Shown: positions 8,462-16,169 of the stretch, piece by piece
Layout of the letters: every line of letters starts with the position of its first letter
Numbering within the stretch: the first letter of the stretch is position 1
Assembly (NCBI RefSeq): GCF_017744555.1
Contig: NZ_JAGIBD010000002.1
Span: forward strand, 211,104-275,103
Direction of reading: 5' to 3'
DNA: 64,000 nt
Source of the DNA: Cellulomonas sp.
GTDB taxonomy: Bacteria > Actinomycetota > Actinomycetes > Actinomycetales > Cellulomonadaceae
The notes under the pieces: model-generated
What the model was told of the DNA's origin: nothing
Database searches by the model: none
Seen by the model: only the letters and a program-made list of their open reading frames with translations
Made by a program: the position numbers and the translations under genes

Positions 8462-9086
8462 CGCCGAGGTGACGGTGCTGCTCGCGGACGACCACCACCT
8501 GGTGCGCTCCGGGCTCGCGACGCTCCTCGACGGGGCGCCGGGGCTGCGGGTCGTCGCGGAGGCGGCCGACGGTGAGCAGGCGGTCGCGCTCGACACCGAG
8601 CTCCGGCCGGACGTCGTGCTCATGGACCTGTCGATGCCCGTGCTGGACGGCGTGGAGGCCACCCGCAGGATCGTCGCGCAGCGCCCCGACGCGCAGGTCG
8701 TGGTGCTCACGTCGTTCTCCGACCACGCCCGCGTCGCCGACGCGCTGGCCGCGGGCGCGATCGGCTACCTGCTCAAGGACTGCGACCCGCGTGACCTCGT
8801 CGCGGCGGTCCGATCGGCCGCGCTCGGCCACGCACCCCTCGACCCGCGGGTCGCGCGGGCGCTGCTGCCGTCGCGGACCGTCTCTCCGGCCGAGCGGCTG
8901 AGCGCCCGGGAGCGCGAGGTCCTGCGCCTGCTCGGGCAGGGCATGGCGAACAAGCAGATCGCCCGCGCCCTCGGGATCGCGGAGCGGACCGTCAAGGTGC
9001 ACGTCGGGCACGTCTTCCGCCAGCTCGGCGTGACGGACCGGACGAGCGCCGCGCTGTGGGCCAAGGAGCACCTCGGCGACGCGTGA
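8454..9086 (+). CDS. NarL/LuxR-type response regulator
   Basis: This 210-residue protein has a receiver domain with D12/D13, phospho-acceptor D58 (VVLMDLSMPV) and lysine in YLLKD near 107. A LuxR-type HTH follows (LSAREREVLRLLGQGMAN, then RTVKVHVGHVFRQLG). The ATG at 8454 lies eight bases inside the end of the kinase gene in another frame, so the pair is translationally coupled. It is distinct from the pair at 2656-4649: the sequences are clearly different and the kinase has a different sensor architecture. The regulon is unknown. Confidence 0.95.
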   Translation: MTDAEVTVLLADDHHLVRSGLATLLDGAPGLRVVAEAADGEQAVALDTELRPDVVLMDLSMPVLDGVEATRRIVAQRPDAQVVVLTSFSDHARVADALAAGAIGYLLKDCDPRDLVAAVRSAALGHAPLDPRVARALLPSRTVSPAERLSAREREVLRLLGQGMANKQIARALGIAERTVKVHVGHVFRQLGVTDRTSAALWAKEHLGDA

Positions 9087-9166
9087 CCGGACCGGCGCGA
9101 TTCGGTTTCCGCGTGCCGCGGCCGGCGGGAGATGATGCCGCCCGTGATCGTCCCGGAGCGCCCCGC

Positions 9167-9784
9167 GTGAGCCTGTCCCTGTGGCTCGCCCTGCTCGGCG
9201 CCTGCGTCGTCATCTCGTGCACGCCCGGTGCCGGGGCCGTCAACACGATGTCGAACTCGCTCGGGTCGGGGTGGACGCGGTCGATCTGGGGGATCCTCGG
9301 CCAGCAGCTCGCGCTCGTGGTGCACATCGCGATCGTCGCCGCCGGGGTCGGTGCGCTGGTCAGCCGCTCGCACGTCGCGTTCGAGGCGATCCGGTACGCC
9401 GGCGCGGCCTACCTCATCTACCTGGGGATCCGGCAGTTCAGGGCGTCGACGACCGTCGGTGCCGTCGCCCACGAGGTGCGTGAGCCGGCGTGGTCGATGC
9501 TCCGCCGCGGTCTGCTCGTGAACCTCACCAACCCGAAGGCGATCGTCTTCTTCCTCGCGTTCCTGCCGCAGTTCGTGCGGCTCGACCGTCCGCTCGTGCC
9601 GCAGTACACGCTCATCGGGACCACCGTCGTCGTGGTCGACGTCGTCGTCATGTGGTTCCTGTTCGCGAGCGCGGCCCGCGGGCTCGTGCGGCTCACTGCG
9701 AGCGAGTCCGGGCGGCGGACGCTCAACCGGGTGTTCGGCGGCCTGTTCGTCGGGGTCGGCGTGCTGCTCGCCGCGGTGCACTGA
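9167..9784 (+). CDS. LysE/RhtB-family amino-acid exporter
   Basis: The protein has 205 residues with six hydrophobic segments. The N-terminus contains CTPGAGAVNTMSNSLGSGW, the diagnostic LysE motif (PGPxxxxxxxxxxxxG in the family, here with TPGA). The middle has AAYLIYLGIRQFR and NLTNPKAIVFFLAFLPQF, both typical RhtB-type signatures. Members export basic or neutral amino acids or homoserine derivatives. The GTG start at 9167 is chosen because reading further upstream in the frame gives an Arg/Pro-rich extension. It is convergent with the TetR gene, twelve bases apart. Confidence 0.9.
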   Translation: MSLSLWLALLGACVVISCTPGAGAVNTMSNSLGSGWTRSIWGILGQQLALVVHIAIVAAGVGALVSRSHVAFEAIRYAGAAYLIYLGIRQFRASTTVGAVAHEVREPAWSMLRRGLLVNLTNPKAIVFFLAFLPQFVRLDRPLVPQYTLIGTTVVVVDVVVMWFLFASAARGLVRLTASESGRRTLNRVFGGLFVGVGVLLAAVH

Positions 9785-9795
9785 CGACCCTCCGC

Positions 9796-10692
9796 TCAGG
9801 CACCGGCCGCCGCGGCCGCGCCGGCAGCGACCAGGCCCTGCAGCGCCTCCTCGAGCGTGCCGGCGTCCAGGTCCGGCCCGCGGGGGTCGGGTTCGACGTG
9901 TGCGAGGACGAGGCCGGTGAGGGTCAGCGCCGGCAGCGACCATGCGGCCGTGCGCGTCGACCCGAACGGCGCCTCGCGCCGCGACTCGCGCAGCACGTCG
10001 GGGTCGGCCAGCGCGGTGACGACGAAGCCCGTGGTGGTGGCGGCGATCGCGCGCGCCAGGGTGACCGCCCCGTCGGGACCGGCGCCGAGCGGCCCGGTGA
10101 GTCGGAGCCCCAGGAGCCGGCACGCACCCAGCAGGATGACCGAGCCTCGGGCGACGGCGCGTCGTTCGCTGTGCACGAGGGCGGCGGCGAGCCTGCCGCG
10201 CAACTCGTCGGACGGGACGCCGACGAAGGCGGCCCGCAGCGCGAGGTAGGTCTGGAACTGCGGCGACGCGTAGATCGCCTCGAGGTCCGTCTGGAACGAC
10301 ACGCGCAGCAGGTCGACGAACAGCTCCCGCCGCCCCTGCTCGGTGTGCAGCGACTCTCGGTGCTCCAGCAGCGGAGCCGCAGCCGCGGCGATCCGCGGGC
10401 CGACGTCGGCGAGCTCGATCCCGTGCGCGAGCTCGACGAGCACGTCCTCGAGGAACGCCTCGCGCGTCGGCCAGCGCCGGTAGGCCGACGTGCGCGAGAC
10501 GTCGGCGTGGCGGATGACGTCCTCGAGCTGCAGCCCGTCGAGCGCGACCGTGACGCCGTCGGCCGCGAGGAGGTCCAGCGCGGCGTCCAGCATCAGCCGG
10601 CCCGTCTCCGCGTCGCTGCGGCGGGGTCGTCGGGTGCGGGCCGGGCGGCCTTGACCGTCGCTGACGACGGCCCTACGGTCAGAAGGAGACAT
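9796..10692 (-). CDS. TetR-family transcriptional regulator
   Basis: The product is 298 residues, longer than the usual 190-220. The N-terminal HTH spans about residues 28-75 (LAADGVTVALDGLQLEDVI, then VSRTSAYRRWPTREAFLEDV). The C-terminal ligand domain is helical and ends in an alanine-rich tail. The ATG at 10692 is preceded by GGAG five bases upstream. It is divergent from a membrane protein/F420-reductase pair with only 33 bases between start codons, so it probably controls those genes. An imperfect palindrome at 10693-10707 covers its own ribosome-binding site. Confidence 0.88.
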   Translation of the reverse strand: MSPSDRRAVVSDGQGRPARTRRPRRSDAETGRLMLDAALDLLAADGVTVALDGLQLEDVIRHADVSRTSAYRRWPTREAFLEDVLVELAHGIELADVGPRIAAAAAPLLEHRESLHTEQGRRELFVDLLRVSFQTDLEAIYASPQFQTYLALRAAFVGVPSDELRGRLAAALVHSERRAVARGSVILLGACRLLGLRLTGPLGAGPDGAVTLARAIAATTTGFVVTALADPDVLRESRREAPFGSTRTAAWSLPALTLTGLVLAHVEPDPRGPDLDAGTLEEALQGLVAAGAAAAAGA

Positions 10693-10707
10693 GGAACTCC
10701 AAGTACC
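10693..10707. promoter_or_regulatory. Imperfect palindrome GGAACT-N3-AGTACC at the TetR start
   Basis: The arms match at five of six positions. The site abuts the TetR start codon and lies 18 bases before the divergent gene's start, an expected place for a TetR autoregulatory operator. It is proposed from position and symmetry alone. Confidence 0.4.
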
Positions 10708-10725
10708 AAAGTCGTGGAGATGAGC

Positions 10726-11196
10726 ATGCCACCTCACGCCGTCGCGGGCCATCTGGTCATCATCGTGGCACCGCTGACCTCGATCCTCGCGCTCGTCTAC
10801 GCCCTGCGTCCGTCGACCCGCCGCGCCCTGCGATGGCCCCTGGTCGTCGTCGGTGCCGTGACGGCGGCGCTCGTCGTCTGGGCCGGTGAGGTCGGCGGTG
10901 ACCTGCTCGACGAGCTCACGAGGTCGGCACAGTCCGCCGGCCAGGAGCTCCCGGCCGCGGTCCAGCACCACGCCAAGGGGTCGGACGCGCTCGCCGTCGC
11001 GATCTTCGTGCTCGGCGTCGTCGTCCTGTCCGTCGTGTGGGGCCTCCTGCGGCCAGGCCGACCGTCGACGACCGGTGCACGCGTCGCGGGCGCCGTGCTG
11101 GTGGTCGCCGCGGTCACCGTGCTGGTCACCACGGGCACGGTCCTGGCCCAGGCGATGGAGGCGGTCTGGGCGACGCACGGGCTGTGGCCGGCGTGA
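10726..11196 (+). CDS. Four-helix membrane protein, DUF2231-like
   Basis: The 156-residue product has four predicted membrane helices, near 8-24, 33-50, 83-105 and 112-135. An HAVAGHLVIIVAPLTSILALV start resembles the histidine-containing first helix of DUF2231 proteins, whose role is unclear. I chose the ATG at 10726 because GGAG lies six bases upstream; an in-frame ATG six bases earlier has poor spacing. Its stop overlaps the GTG of the following DUF385 gene (GTGA), so the two are coupled and both are likely controlled by the divergent TetR regulator. Confidence 0.7.
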   Translation: MPPHAVAGHLVIIVAPLTSILALVYALRPSTRRALRWPLVVVGAVTAALVVWAGEVGGDLLDELTRSAQSAGQELPAAVQHHAKGSDALAVAIFVLGVVVLSVVWGLLRPGRPSTTGARVAGAVLVVAAVTVLVTTGTVLAQAMEAVWATHGLWPA

Positions 11197-11678
11197 GCAC
11201 CCGTCTCCGACCCTGGCACTCCACGAAGCGCTGGATGTACGCCGACGGCCGGCCGAACCGTCTTGCGCGCTGGCTCAACGCACTGAGCGAGTGGCAGTAC
11301 CGCCACGGGATCCTGACCCTCGGTGGGCGCGGCGTCACCCTCGAGACGCGGGGACGCGGCTCCGGCAAGCAGATCCGTCTGCCGCTCGTGCTCGTGCGCC
11401 AGGGCGGCCACCGGTACGTCGTCTCGATGCTCGGCACCTCGGCCCAGTGGCTGCGCAACGTGCAGGCCGACGACGGCCGGGCCGTGCTCCACTCCCCCCG
11501 ACCGGAGCACGTGCGGCTCGTCGAGGTCCCCGTCGCGCAGCGCGCGCCCATCCTCAAGCGCTACCTCGAGCTGGCCCCCGGCGCCCGCCCGCACATCCCG
11601 GTCGACCGGCACGAACCGGTCGAGCGGTTCGAGCAGGTCGCGGCCGACTACCCCGTGCTCCGCGTCCAGACGGACTGA
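11193..11678 (+). CDS. Deazaflavin-dependent nitroreductase family protein (DUF385)
   Basis: The GTG at 11193 overlaps the previous stop and gives 161 residues. The core has the Ddn-like pattern: RGVTLETRGRGSGKQIRLPL (strand-turn-strand with a Gly/Arg-rich turn), RYVVSMLGTSAQWLRNVQ, and strand VRLVEVPV. The GTSAQWLRN stretch corresponds to the cofactor-contacting segment. It is expected to use F420H2 to reduce quinones or nitro/unsaturated compounds. It is the second of three DUF385-type proteins in the window, here co-expressed with a membrane protein next to TetR. Confidence 0.82.
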   Translation: MSTRLRPWHSTKRWMYADGRPNRLARWLNALSEWQYRHGILTLGGRGVTLETRGRGSGKQIRLPLVLVRQGGHRYVVSMLGTSAQWLRNVQADDGRAVLHSPRPEHVRLVEVPVAQRAPILKRYLELAPGARPHIPVDRHEPVERFEQVAADYPVLRVQTD

Positions 11679-11705
11679 CGCGGAGCGGACGAACCTCGTC
11701 CGGCG

Positions 11706-12203
11706 TCAGGCACCGCCTGGGTCACCGCTCGCCCGCCGTGCGAGACGGAGCGCGACGAGTGCGAGGCCCGCGCCGAGCAGCGCCCCGACGGTGTTGGAGA
11801 GCCAGTCGTTCGTGTCGCAGGACCGCCCCAGCGCGGGAACGAGCGCCTGCAATGCCTCGACGACCGCGGACCCGACGACGCCGCCCGCCAGGGCGACCAG
11901 GGGCCGCCGGACCGCGACGGCCGCGAGCAGGACGGGCGGGACGAACAGCAGGACGTTCGCCATGAGCTCGACGCGGCCGAACGTCGGCAGCGCCCACTGG
12001 ACGACGCACCGCGCATACAGCTCACGCTGGACCGGCACGAGCGTCAGCGCGACGACGGGGACCAGTGACAGCCCGAACAGGACCCACGACACACGCAGCG
12101 GGCGACCCAGGAGCCAGCGGCCGAGCAGCGGTCCGCCGACGACGAGTAGCGCGAACGCGGCCGGCCCGAACCAGGGGTGGAGGACGAGCAGGGTCGAGAT
12201 CAC
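11706..12203 (-). CDS. VanZ-like membrane protein
   Basis: This 165-residue protein has five hydrophobic stretches and the VanZ-type features ELMANVLLFVPPVLLA (helix with an NxxLFxP core) and DTNDWLSNTVGALLGAGLAL near the C-terminus. VanZ-like proteins are widespread in Gram-positives; a few raise teicoplanin resistance, most have unknown envelope roles. It starts with GTG at 12203, divergent from PadR, and runs towards the DUF385 gene. A second unrelated VanZ/DUF2809-like protein lies at 55603-56022. Confidence 0.85.
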   Translation of the reverse strand: MISTLLVLHPWFGPAAFALLVVGGPLLGRWLLGRPLRVSWVLFGLSLVPVVALTLVPVQRELYARCVVQWALPTFGRVELMANVLLFVPPVLLAAVAVRRPLVALAGGVVGSAVVEALQALVPALGRSCDTNDWLSNTVGALLGAGLALVALRLARRASGDPGGA

Positions 12204-12390
12204 GGTGCTGAAGGCTCCAGGGGGCGAACCCAGATGCTGCGCGCGTCCGGTCGGGTGGTCGGTGCAGCCTACGAGGCGGGACGTGCGCCGCCGTGCACCG
12301 AGGAGTTCAGCTGGTCAGAGCACCGACCCGAGCGAGCACCGCCGCGCCGACCGCGACCGGCGTGTTCTCGGGCTCGCCTCGGACGGTTCG

Positions 12391-12419
12391 TTGTCGTCAG
12401 GTAGTTGATCAGATACAGT
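12391..12419 (+). promoter_or_regulatory. Promoter of the padR gene
   Basis: TTGTCG (12391-12396) and TACAGT (12414-12419) are separated by 17 bases. The GTG at 12427 begins seven bases after the -10, so transcription should start at or next to the start codon, giving a leaderless mRNA. TGATCA at 12407-12412 in the spacer could belong to a PadR site. Confidence 0.65.
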
Positions 12420-12426
12420 ACCCGCT

Positions 12427-12822
12427 GTGATGCAACGACCCGACCCCGCCGGCGACGCCTTCTCGGCCGACCTGCTGCGCGGCCACACCGACACGATCGT
12501 GCTCGGCACCCTGCGACACGGGGACCGGTACGGCTTCGAGATCTACAAGGCGATCCGCGACGCCACGGGCGGCGCCCACGAGATCAAGGAGGCGACGCTG
12601 TACGCCACGTACCGGCGCCTCACCGCCGACGGTCTCGTCGAGGCGTACTGGGGCGATGAGTCCCAGGGCGGCCGCCGCAAGTACTACCGGATCACGGACG
12701 CCGGCCGGGCCGTCTACCGGCGCAACGTCGCGGCCTGGGTCGCGACGCGCGACGTCATCGACTCGCTGCTCGACCAGCCCGACCCCCGCACCTCCCTCGC
12801 CACGAAGGGCTCCGACCGATGA
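12427..12822 (+). CDS. PadR-family transcriptional regulator
   Basis: A 131-residue winged-helix protein. The characteristic PadR N-terminus is LRGHTDTIVLGTLRHGDRYGF, then IKEATLYATYRRLTADGLV (recognition helix) and the wing SQGGRRKYYRITDAG. The short C-terminal helix serves dimerisation. The start is GTG at 12427 or ATG at 12430; the promoter position favours a leaderless GTG. It is followed by a membrane protein with the permease-prefix helical domain, a standard PadR partner arrangement; PadR normally represses itself and that neighbour. Confidence 0.93.
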   Translation: MMQRPDPAGDAFSADLLRGHTDTIVLGTLRHGDRYGFEIYKAIRDATGGAHEIKEATLYATYRRLTADGLVEAYWGDESQGGRRKYYRITDAGRAVYRRNVAAWVATRDVIDSLLDQPDPRTSLATKGSDR

Positions 12823-12848
12823 GCACCGTCCACGAAGGAATTCGACCC

Positions 12849-13769
12849 ATGACGACCGTCCACCGCCTGCTCGACGACGCCTTCGCCGGGGTCGACCTCA
12901 CGCCCGAGGTCCAGGACCTCAAGGAGGAGATCCGCACCAACCTCGAGGCCCGCGCGCGCGAGCTCCAGCTGGCCGGGGTCTCGCCCGACGAGGCCGCGCG
13001 CCGCGCGTTCGACGAGCTCGGCGACGTCCGGGCGCTCGTCGCGGACGCCACCGGAGCGGACGCCACCGGCGGATCGACCGCGCAGCCGCGGCCCACCCCG
13101 GTGCAGCGCGCCGCCCAGGCCGCACGGCTGCAGAAGGTCCGCCCCCGTCCGGCGTTCGTCGTCGGCGTGGTCCTCGCGTCGCTCGTCGGCGCCGGCGCGC
13201 TCGTCGTCGCGACCCTCGGGGCGCTCGGCACGGTCGACGTCGCCGACGCGGTCGTCCTGGCCGCCGTCGCCGTGACCGCCCTCTCGGTCGGCTGGATCAC
13301 GGGTGCCTCGCTCGCCCAGGAGACGACGACGAACCACCCGCTGCCCACCCGCCGCGCCGCCGGCTACGGCCTCGGTGCCGGCCTGACGGTCGCCGGTGCC
13401 GCACTCACCGGCGCAACCGCTCTCGTGCCGCTCGCCACCGGCTGGTACGTGCCCGCCGGGCTGCTGCTCGTCGCCGGGGTCTGCCTGCTGTCGGGACTCG
13501 GCGCGACCCAGACCAACCGCAAGAAGGCCTGGGCCCGGGACGCCGAGCAGGCGTACGTGGCGGACAACCGGTTCGAGCAGGACCCGGCCGCCGCCGCCCG
13601 GTTCGGCATCTACACGGCCGCGACCTGGACCGTCGCCGCCGCCGTGTTCCTGGCCATCGGGTTCGCGGGCGGCTGGGCGTGGGCGTGGCTCGTGTTCGTC
13701 GCCGCGTCGGGGCTGTGGCTGTTCATGCTCGCGCGGATGCTGTTCGGCGCCGGCGACCGTCGCGCCTGA
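12849..13769 (+). CDS. Permease-prefix (HAAS) domain membrane protein
   Basis: From the ATG at 12849 the product has 306 residues. Residues 1-75 form a helical HAAS/permease-prefix domain (VQDLKEEIRTNLEARARELQ, then SPDEAARRAFDELGD), found next to PadR regulators. A Pro-rich linker leads to six hydrophobic segments. An in-frame ATG at 12819 overlaps the padR stop (ATGA) and would add ten residues; GAAGGA upstream of 12849 and the usual family N-terminus favour the shorter form. Partner transporters are normally encoded nearby but none is here. It may transduce a membrane signal; the function is unproven. Confidence 0.85.
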   Translation: MTTVHRLLDDAFAGVDLTPEVQDLKEEIRTNLEARARELQLAGVSPDEAARRAFDELGDVRALVADATGADATGGSTAQPRPTPVQRAAQAARLQKVRPRPAFVVGVVLASLVGAGALVVATLGALGTVDVADAVVLAAVAVTALSVGWITGASLAQETTTNHPLPTRRAAGYGLGAGLTVAGAALTGATALVPLATGWYVPAGLLLVAGVCLLSGLGATQTNRKKAWARDAEQAYVADNRFEQDPAAAARFGIYTAATWTVAAAVFLAIGFAGGWAWAWLVFVAASGLWLFMLARMLFGAGDRRA

Positions 13770-13781
13770 CGCGCGCACAGT

Positions 13782-13796
13782 CACCCGACGCGGGTG
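13782..13796 (+). terminator. Short hairpin after the permease-prefix gene
   Basis: CACCCG-ACG-CGGGTG forms a 6-bp GC-rich stem with a 3-base loop, 13 bases after the stop. No T-run follows, as is common in high-GC actinobacteria. Confidence 0.35.
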
Positions 13797-13866
13797 TGTC
13801 CGACCTCGCAGGCCGCGGTTAGCGTCCGGTGGCACGAGGTCGGACCGGGTGGTCGGAGGCGCAACG

Positions 13867-15375
13867 GTGGTCGTGATCCCTCGCTGGGAGTGGCGGAGCT
13901 TCGGGGACGCCTTCGACGAGGCCGAGTCGGCGTTCGCCGCGCTGCCGCCCGGCATGGTCGTGCACAGCGAGGAGCTCTACGTGCTCGCGGCGGGCGGCAC
14001 GGACCTCGTCAAGCTCCGCGACGGGCTCATGGACGTCAAGCAGCTCCAGCAGGTGAGCGACGAGGGCCTCGAGCAGTGGCGCCCGGTGCTGAAGGCGCCG
14101 TTCCCGCTGACTGCTGCCGACGTGGCCGCGCTCGCCGCCGCGCTGGGCGTCGACGCGCCGGCCGACGCCGCCGCGGCGGGCACGACGCTGGGCACCTTCC
14201 TGGACGCTGTGGTCCGCCCCCACCCGGAGCTGCGCGCGGTGCGGGTGCACAAGCACCGGGTCCGGTACGTGGTCGACGGGTGCATGGCCGAGCTCACCGA
14301 CGTGCACGCCGACGACGTCCCCGTCCGGACGGTCGCGGTCGAGTCCGAGGACCCGGCGGCGGTGCTCGCCCTGGTCGAGCGGCTCGGTCTGTCGTCGCAC
14401 GCGAACGTGAACTACGGGCGGGGACTGAAGGCGCTCGGGCGGTTCGGCGTCGACCGGTTCGCCGTGATCGACGTCGGCACGAACTCCGTGAAGTTCCACG
14501 TCGGCGAGCGGGGCGCGGACGGCCGGTGGAGCACGGTCGCCGACCGCGCGGTCGTGACCCGGCTCGGCGAGGGGCTGCGGGAGAGCGGTGCGCTCGGCAC
14601 CGAGCCGATGGCGCGCACGGTCGAGGCGATCGCCGGCATGGCTGACGAGGCGCGGGCCGCCGGGGTCGCCGAGATCGTCGCCGTGGGCACCGCCGGGCTG
14701 CGCATCGCGAGCAACGCGGACGAGTTCGTCCGGGCCGTCCGGGACGCCTGCGGCGTCGAGGTCGAGGTCATCAGCGGTGCGGACGAGGCCCGCCTCGCCT
14801 ACCTCGCGGCCACCGCCGCTCTGCCGGCCGCCGGGCCGCGGGTCGTGTTCGACACCGGCGGAGGCAGCTCGCAGTTCACGTTCGGCGAGGGCGACCGGGT
14901 GGACGAACGGTTCAGCGTCGACGTCGGCGCGGTGCGGTTCACCGAGCAGTTCGGCCTCGACGCGGCCGTCCCGCAGTCACGGCTCGACGACGCGGTCGCG
15001 GCGATCGCCGCCGACCTCGACCGGCTCGACGGGCGGCCCCGGCCCGACTCGGTGCTCGCGATGGGTGGGGCCGTCACCAACCTGGCCGCGGTCTCGCACG
15101 GGCTCGCCGAGTACGACCCCGACGTCGTCCAGGGCACGGTCCTCGACCGCGCCGAGCTCGACCGCCTGATCGAGCTGTTCCGCACGCGGGACGCCGAGGA
15201 GCGGCGGTCGGTCGTCGGCCTGCAGCCGGCCCGCGCGGAGGTGGTCCTCGCCGGCGCCTGCATCGTGCGGACCGTGCTCGACAAGCTCGGCCAGGACTCG
15301 TTGACCGTCAGCGACCGCGGCCTGCGGTACGGCGTCCTCGCCGACCGGTTCGACCCGAGGAGAGGAACCCGATGA
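13867..15375 (+). CDS. CYTH-like domain fused to Ppx/GppA phosphatase
   Basis: The 502-residue product has two parts. Residues 1-195 look like a triphosphate-tunnel (CYTH-like) fold: alternating charged strands such as RWEWRSFG, HSEELYVL, VKLRDGLMDVK, QWRPVLK, RVHKHRVRY and TVAVESED. Residues 197-500 are a Ppx/GppA ASKHA ATPase-fold phosphatase with DVGTNSVKF (202-210), a GTAGLR strand, ISGADEARLAY, DTGGGSSQF (329-337) and AMGGAVTNL. The second part hydrolyses polyphosphate or pppGpp in characterised relatives; the first may bind or cleave triphosphate chains. GGAGG lies seven bases before the GTG. The stop overlaps the start of the next CYTH gene. Confidence 0.88.
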   Translation: MVVIPRWEWRSFGDAFDEAESAFAALPPGMVVHSEELYVLAAGGTDLVKLRDGLMDVKQLQQVSDEGLEQWRPVLKAPFPLTAADVAALAAALGVDAPADAAAAGTTLGTFLDAVVRPHPELRAVRVHKHRVRYVVDGCMAELTDVHADDVPVRTVAVESEDPAAVLALVERLGLSSHANVNYGRGLKALGRFGVDRFAVIDVGTNSVKFHVGERGADGRWSTVADRAVVTRLGEGLRESGALGTEPMARTVEAIAGMADEARAAGVAEIVAVGTAGLRIASNADEFVRAVRDACGVEVEVISGADEARLAYLAATAALPAAGPRVVFDTGGGSSQFTFGEGDRVDERFSVDVGAVRFTEQFGLDAAVPQSRLDDAVAAIAADLDRLDGRPRPDSVLAMGGAVTNLAAVSHGLAEYDPDVVQGTVLDRAELDRLIELFRTRDAEERRSVVGLQPARAEVVLAGACIVRTVLDKLGQDSLTVSDRGLRYGVLADRFDPRRGTR

Positions 15376-16148
15376 ACTCGGTGGCCAGCCCCACGCTCCC
15401 GTCCGACGAGGTCCTGCGGCTGCTCGCGCTCGCTGACCAGTCGGACAGCATGGAGCTCAAGCTGACGTTGCCCGCGAGCTCGTACCGGTCGGCGGCGAAG
15501 GCCCTCGCGATCGACCCGCTCGACGCGCAGATCCGGCAGGTGTACTTCTTCGACACGCCCGACCTCGCCCTCAACCGAGCCGGGGTCGTCGTCCGGGCCC
15601 GGCGCATCCAGGGGCGCGACGGCGACACGACCGTCAAGCTCCGCCCGCTGGTCCCCGCGGAGGTCGCGAAGTCGTTCCGCACCTCGCCGCAGTTCGTCGT
15701 CGAGGTCGACGCCATGCCCGGCGGCTACGTGTGCTCGGGGTCGATGAAGCACGACGGCGTGCCCTCCGACGCCGCGCTGCGGGCCGCGGCGGGCGAGCTG
15801 CCGATCCGCAAGCTGTTCTCGAAGGAGCAGCGCGCGTTCTTCGAGACCCACGCCCCCGCCGGGCTCGCGCTCGACTCGTTGTCGGTGCTGGGCCCGATCC
15901 TCGTCCTCAAGCTCAAGCTCAAGCCGCGCGAGCTGTCGTCCGGCCTGGTCGTCGAGGAGTGGCGCTACCCCGACGGCTCGCGCGTCGTCGAGCTCTCCAC
16001 CAAGGCCAGCCCCCGCGAAGGGCTGCGGGTCGCCGTGGAGGCGCGCGCGTTCCTCGAGTCGAAGGGCATCCCGCTCGAGGGGGAGCAGCAGACCAAGACG
16101 AAGACGGCGCTCGACTTCTTCGCCGCGGAGCTCAGCGCGACCGCCTGA
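15372..16148 (+). CDS. CYTH-domain triphosphate-binding protein
   Basis: This 258-residue cytoplasmic protein carries the CYTH pattern: an N-terminal ExK strand (MELKLTLP, residues 27-34), a strand pair YFFDTPDLALNRAGVVVRARR, TTVKLRP, FVVEVDAMP, and a late LVVEEWRYPDGSRVVELSTK. CYTH enzymes hydrolyse inorganic triphosphate, thiamine triphosphate or nucleoside triphosphates, or act as class IV adenylate cyclases. The ATG overlaps the phosphatase stop (ATGA). A tunnel protein coupled to a Ppx-type phosphatase argues for polyphosphate or tripolyphosphate rather than cyclase activity; this is inference. Confidence 0.85.
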   Translation: MNSVASPTLPSDEVLRLLALADQSDSMELKLTLPASSYRSAAKALAIDPLDAQIRQVYFFDTPDLALNRAGVVVRARRIQGRDGDTTVKLRPLVPAEVAKSFRTSPQFVVEVDAMPGGYVCSGSMKHDGVPSDAALRAAAGELPIRKLFSKEQRAFFETHAPAGLALDSLSVLGPILVLKLKLKPRELSSGLVVEEWRYPDGSRVVELSTKASPREGLRVAVEARAFLESKGIPLEGEQQTKTKTALDFFAAELSATA

Positions 16149-16169
16149 CGCCGACCCGTCGGACCGGGC

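Noticed and set aside
6629..8710. Long minus-strand frame across the exported protein and kinase genes
   Set aside because: It runs through two well-supported plus-strand genes and gives low-complexity Arg/Asp sequence.
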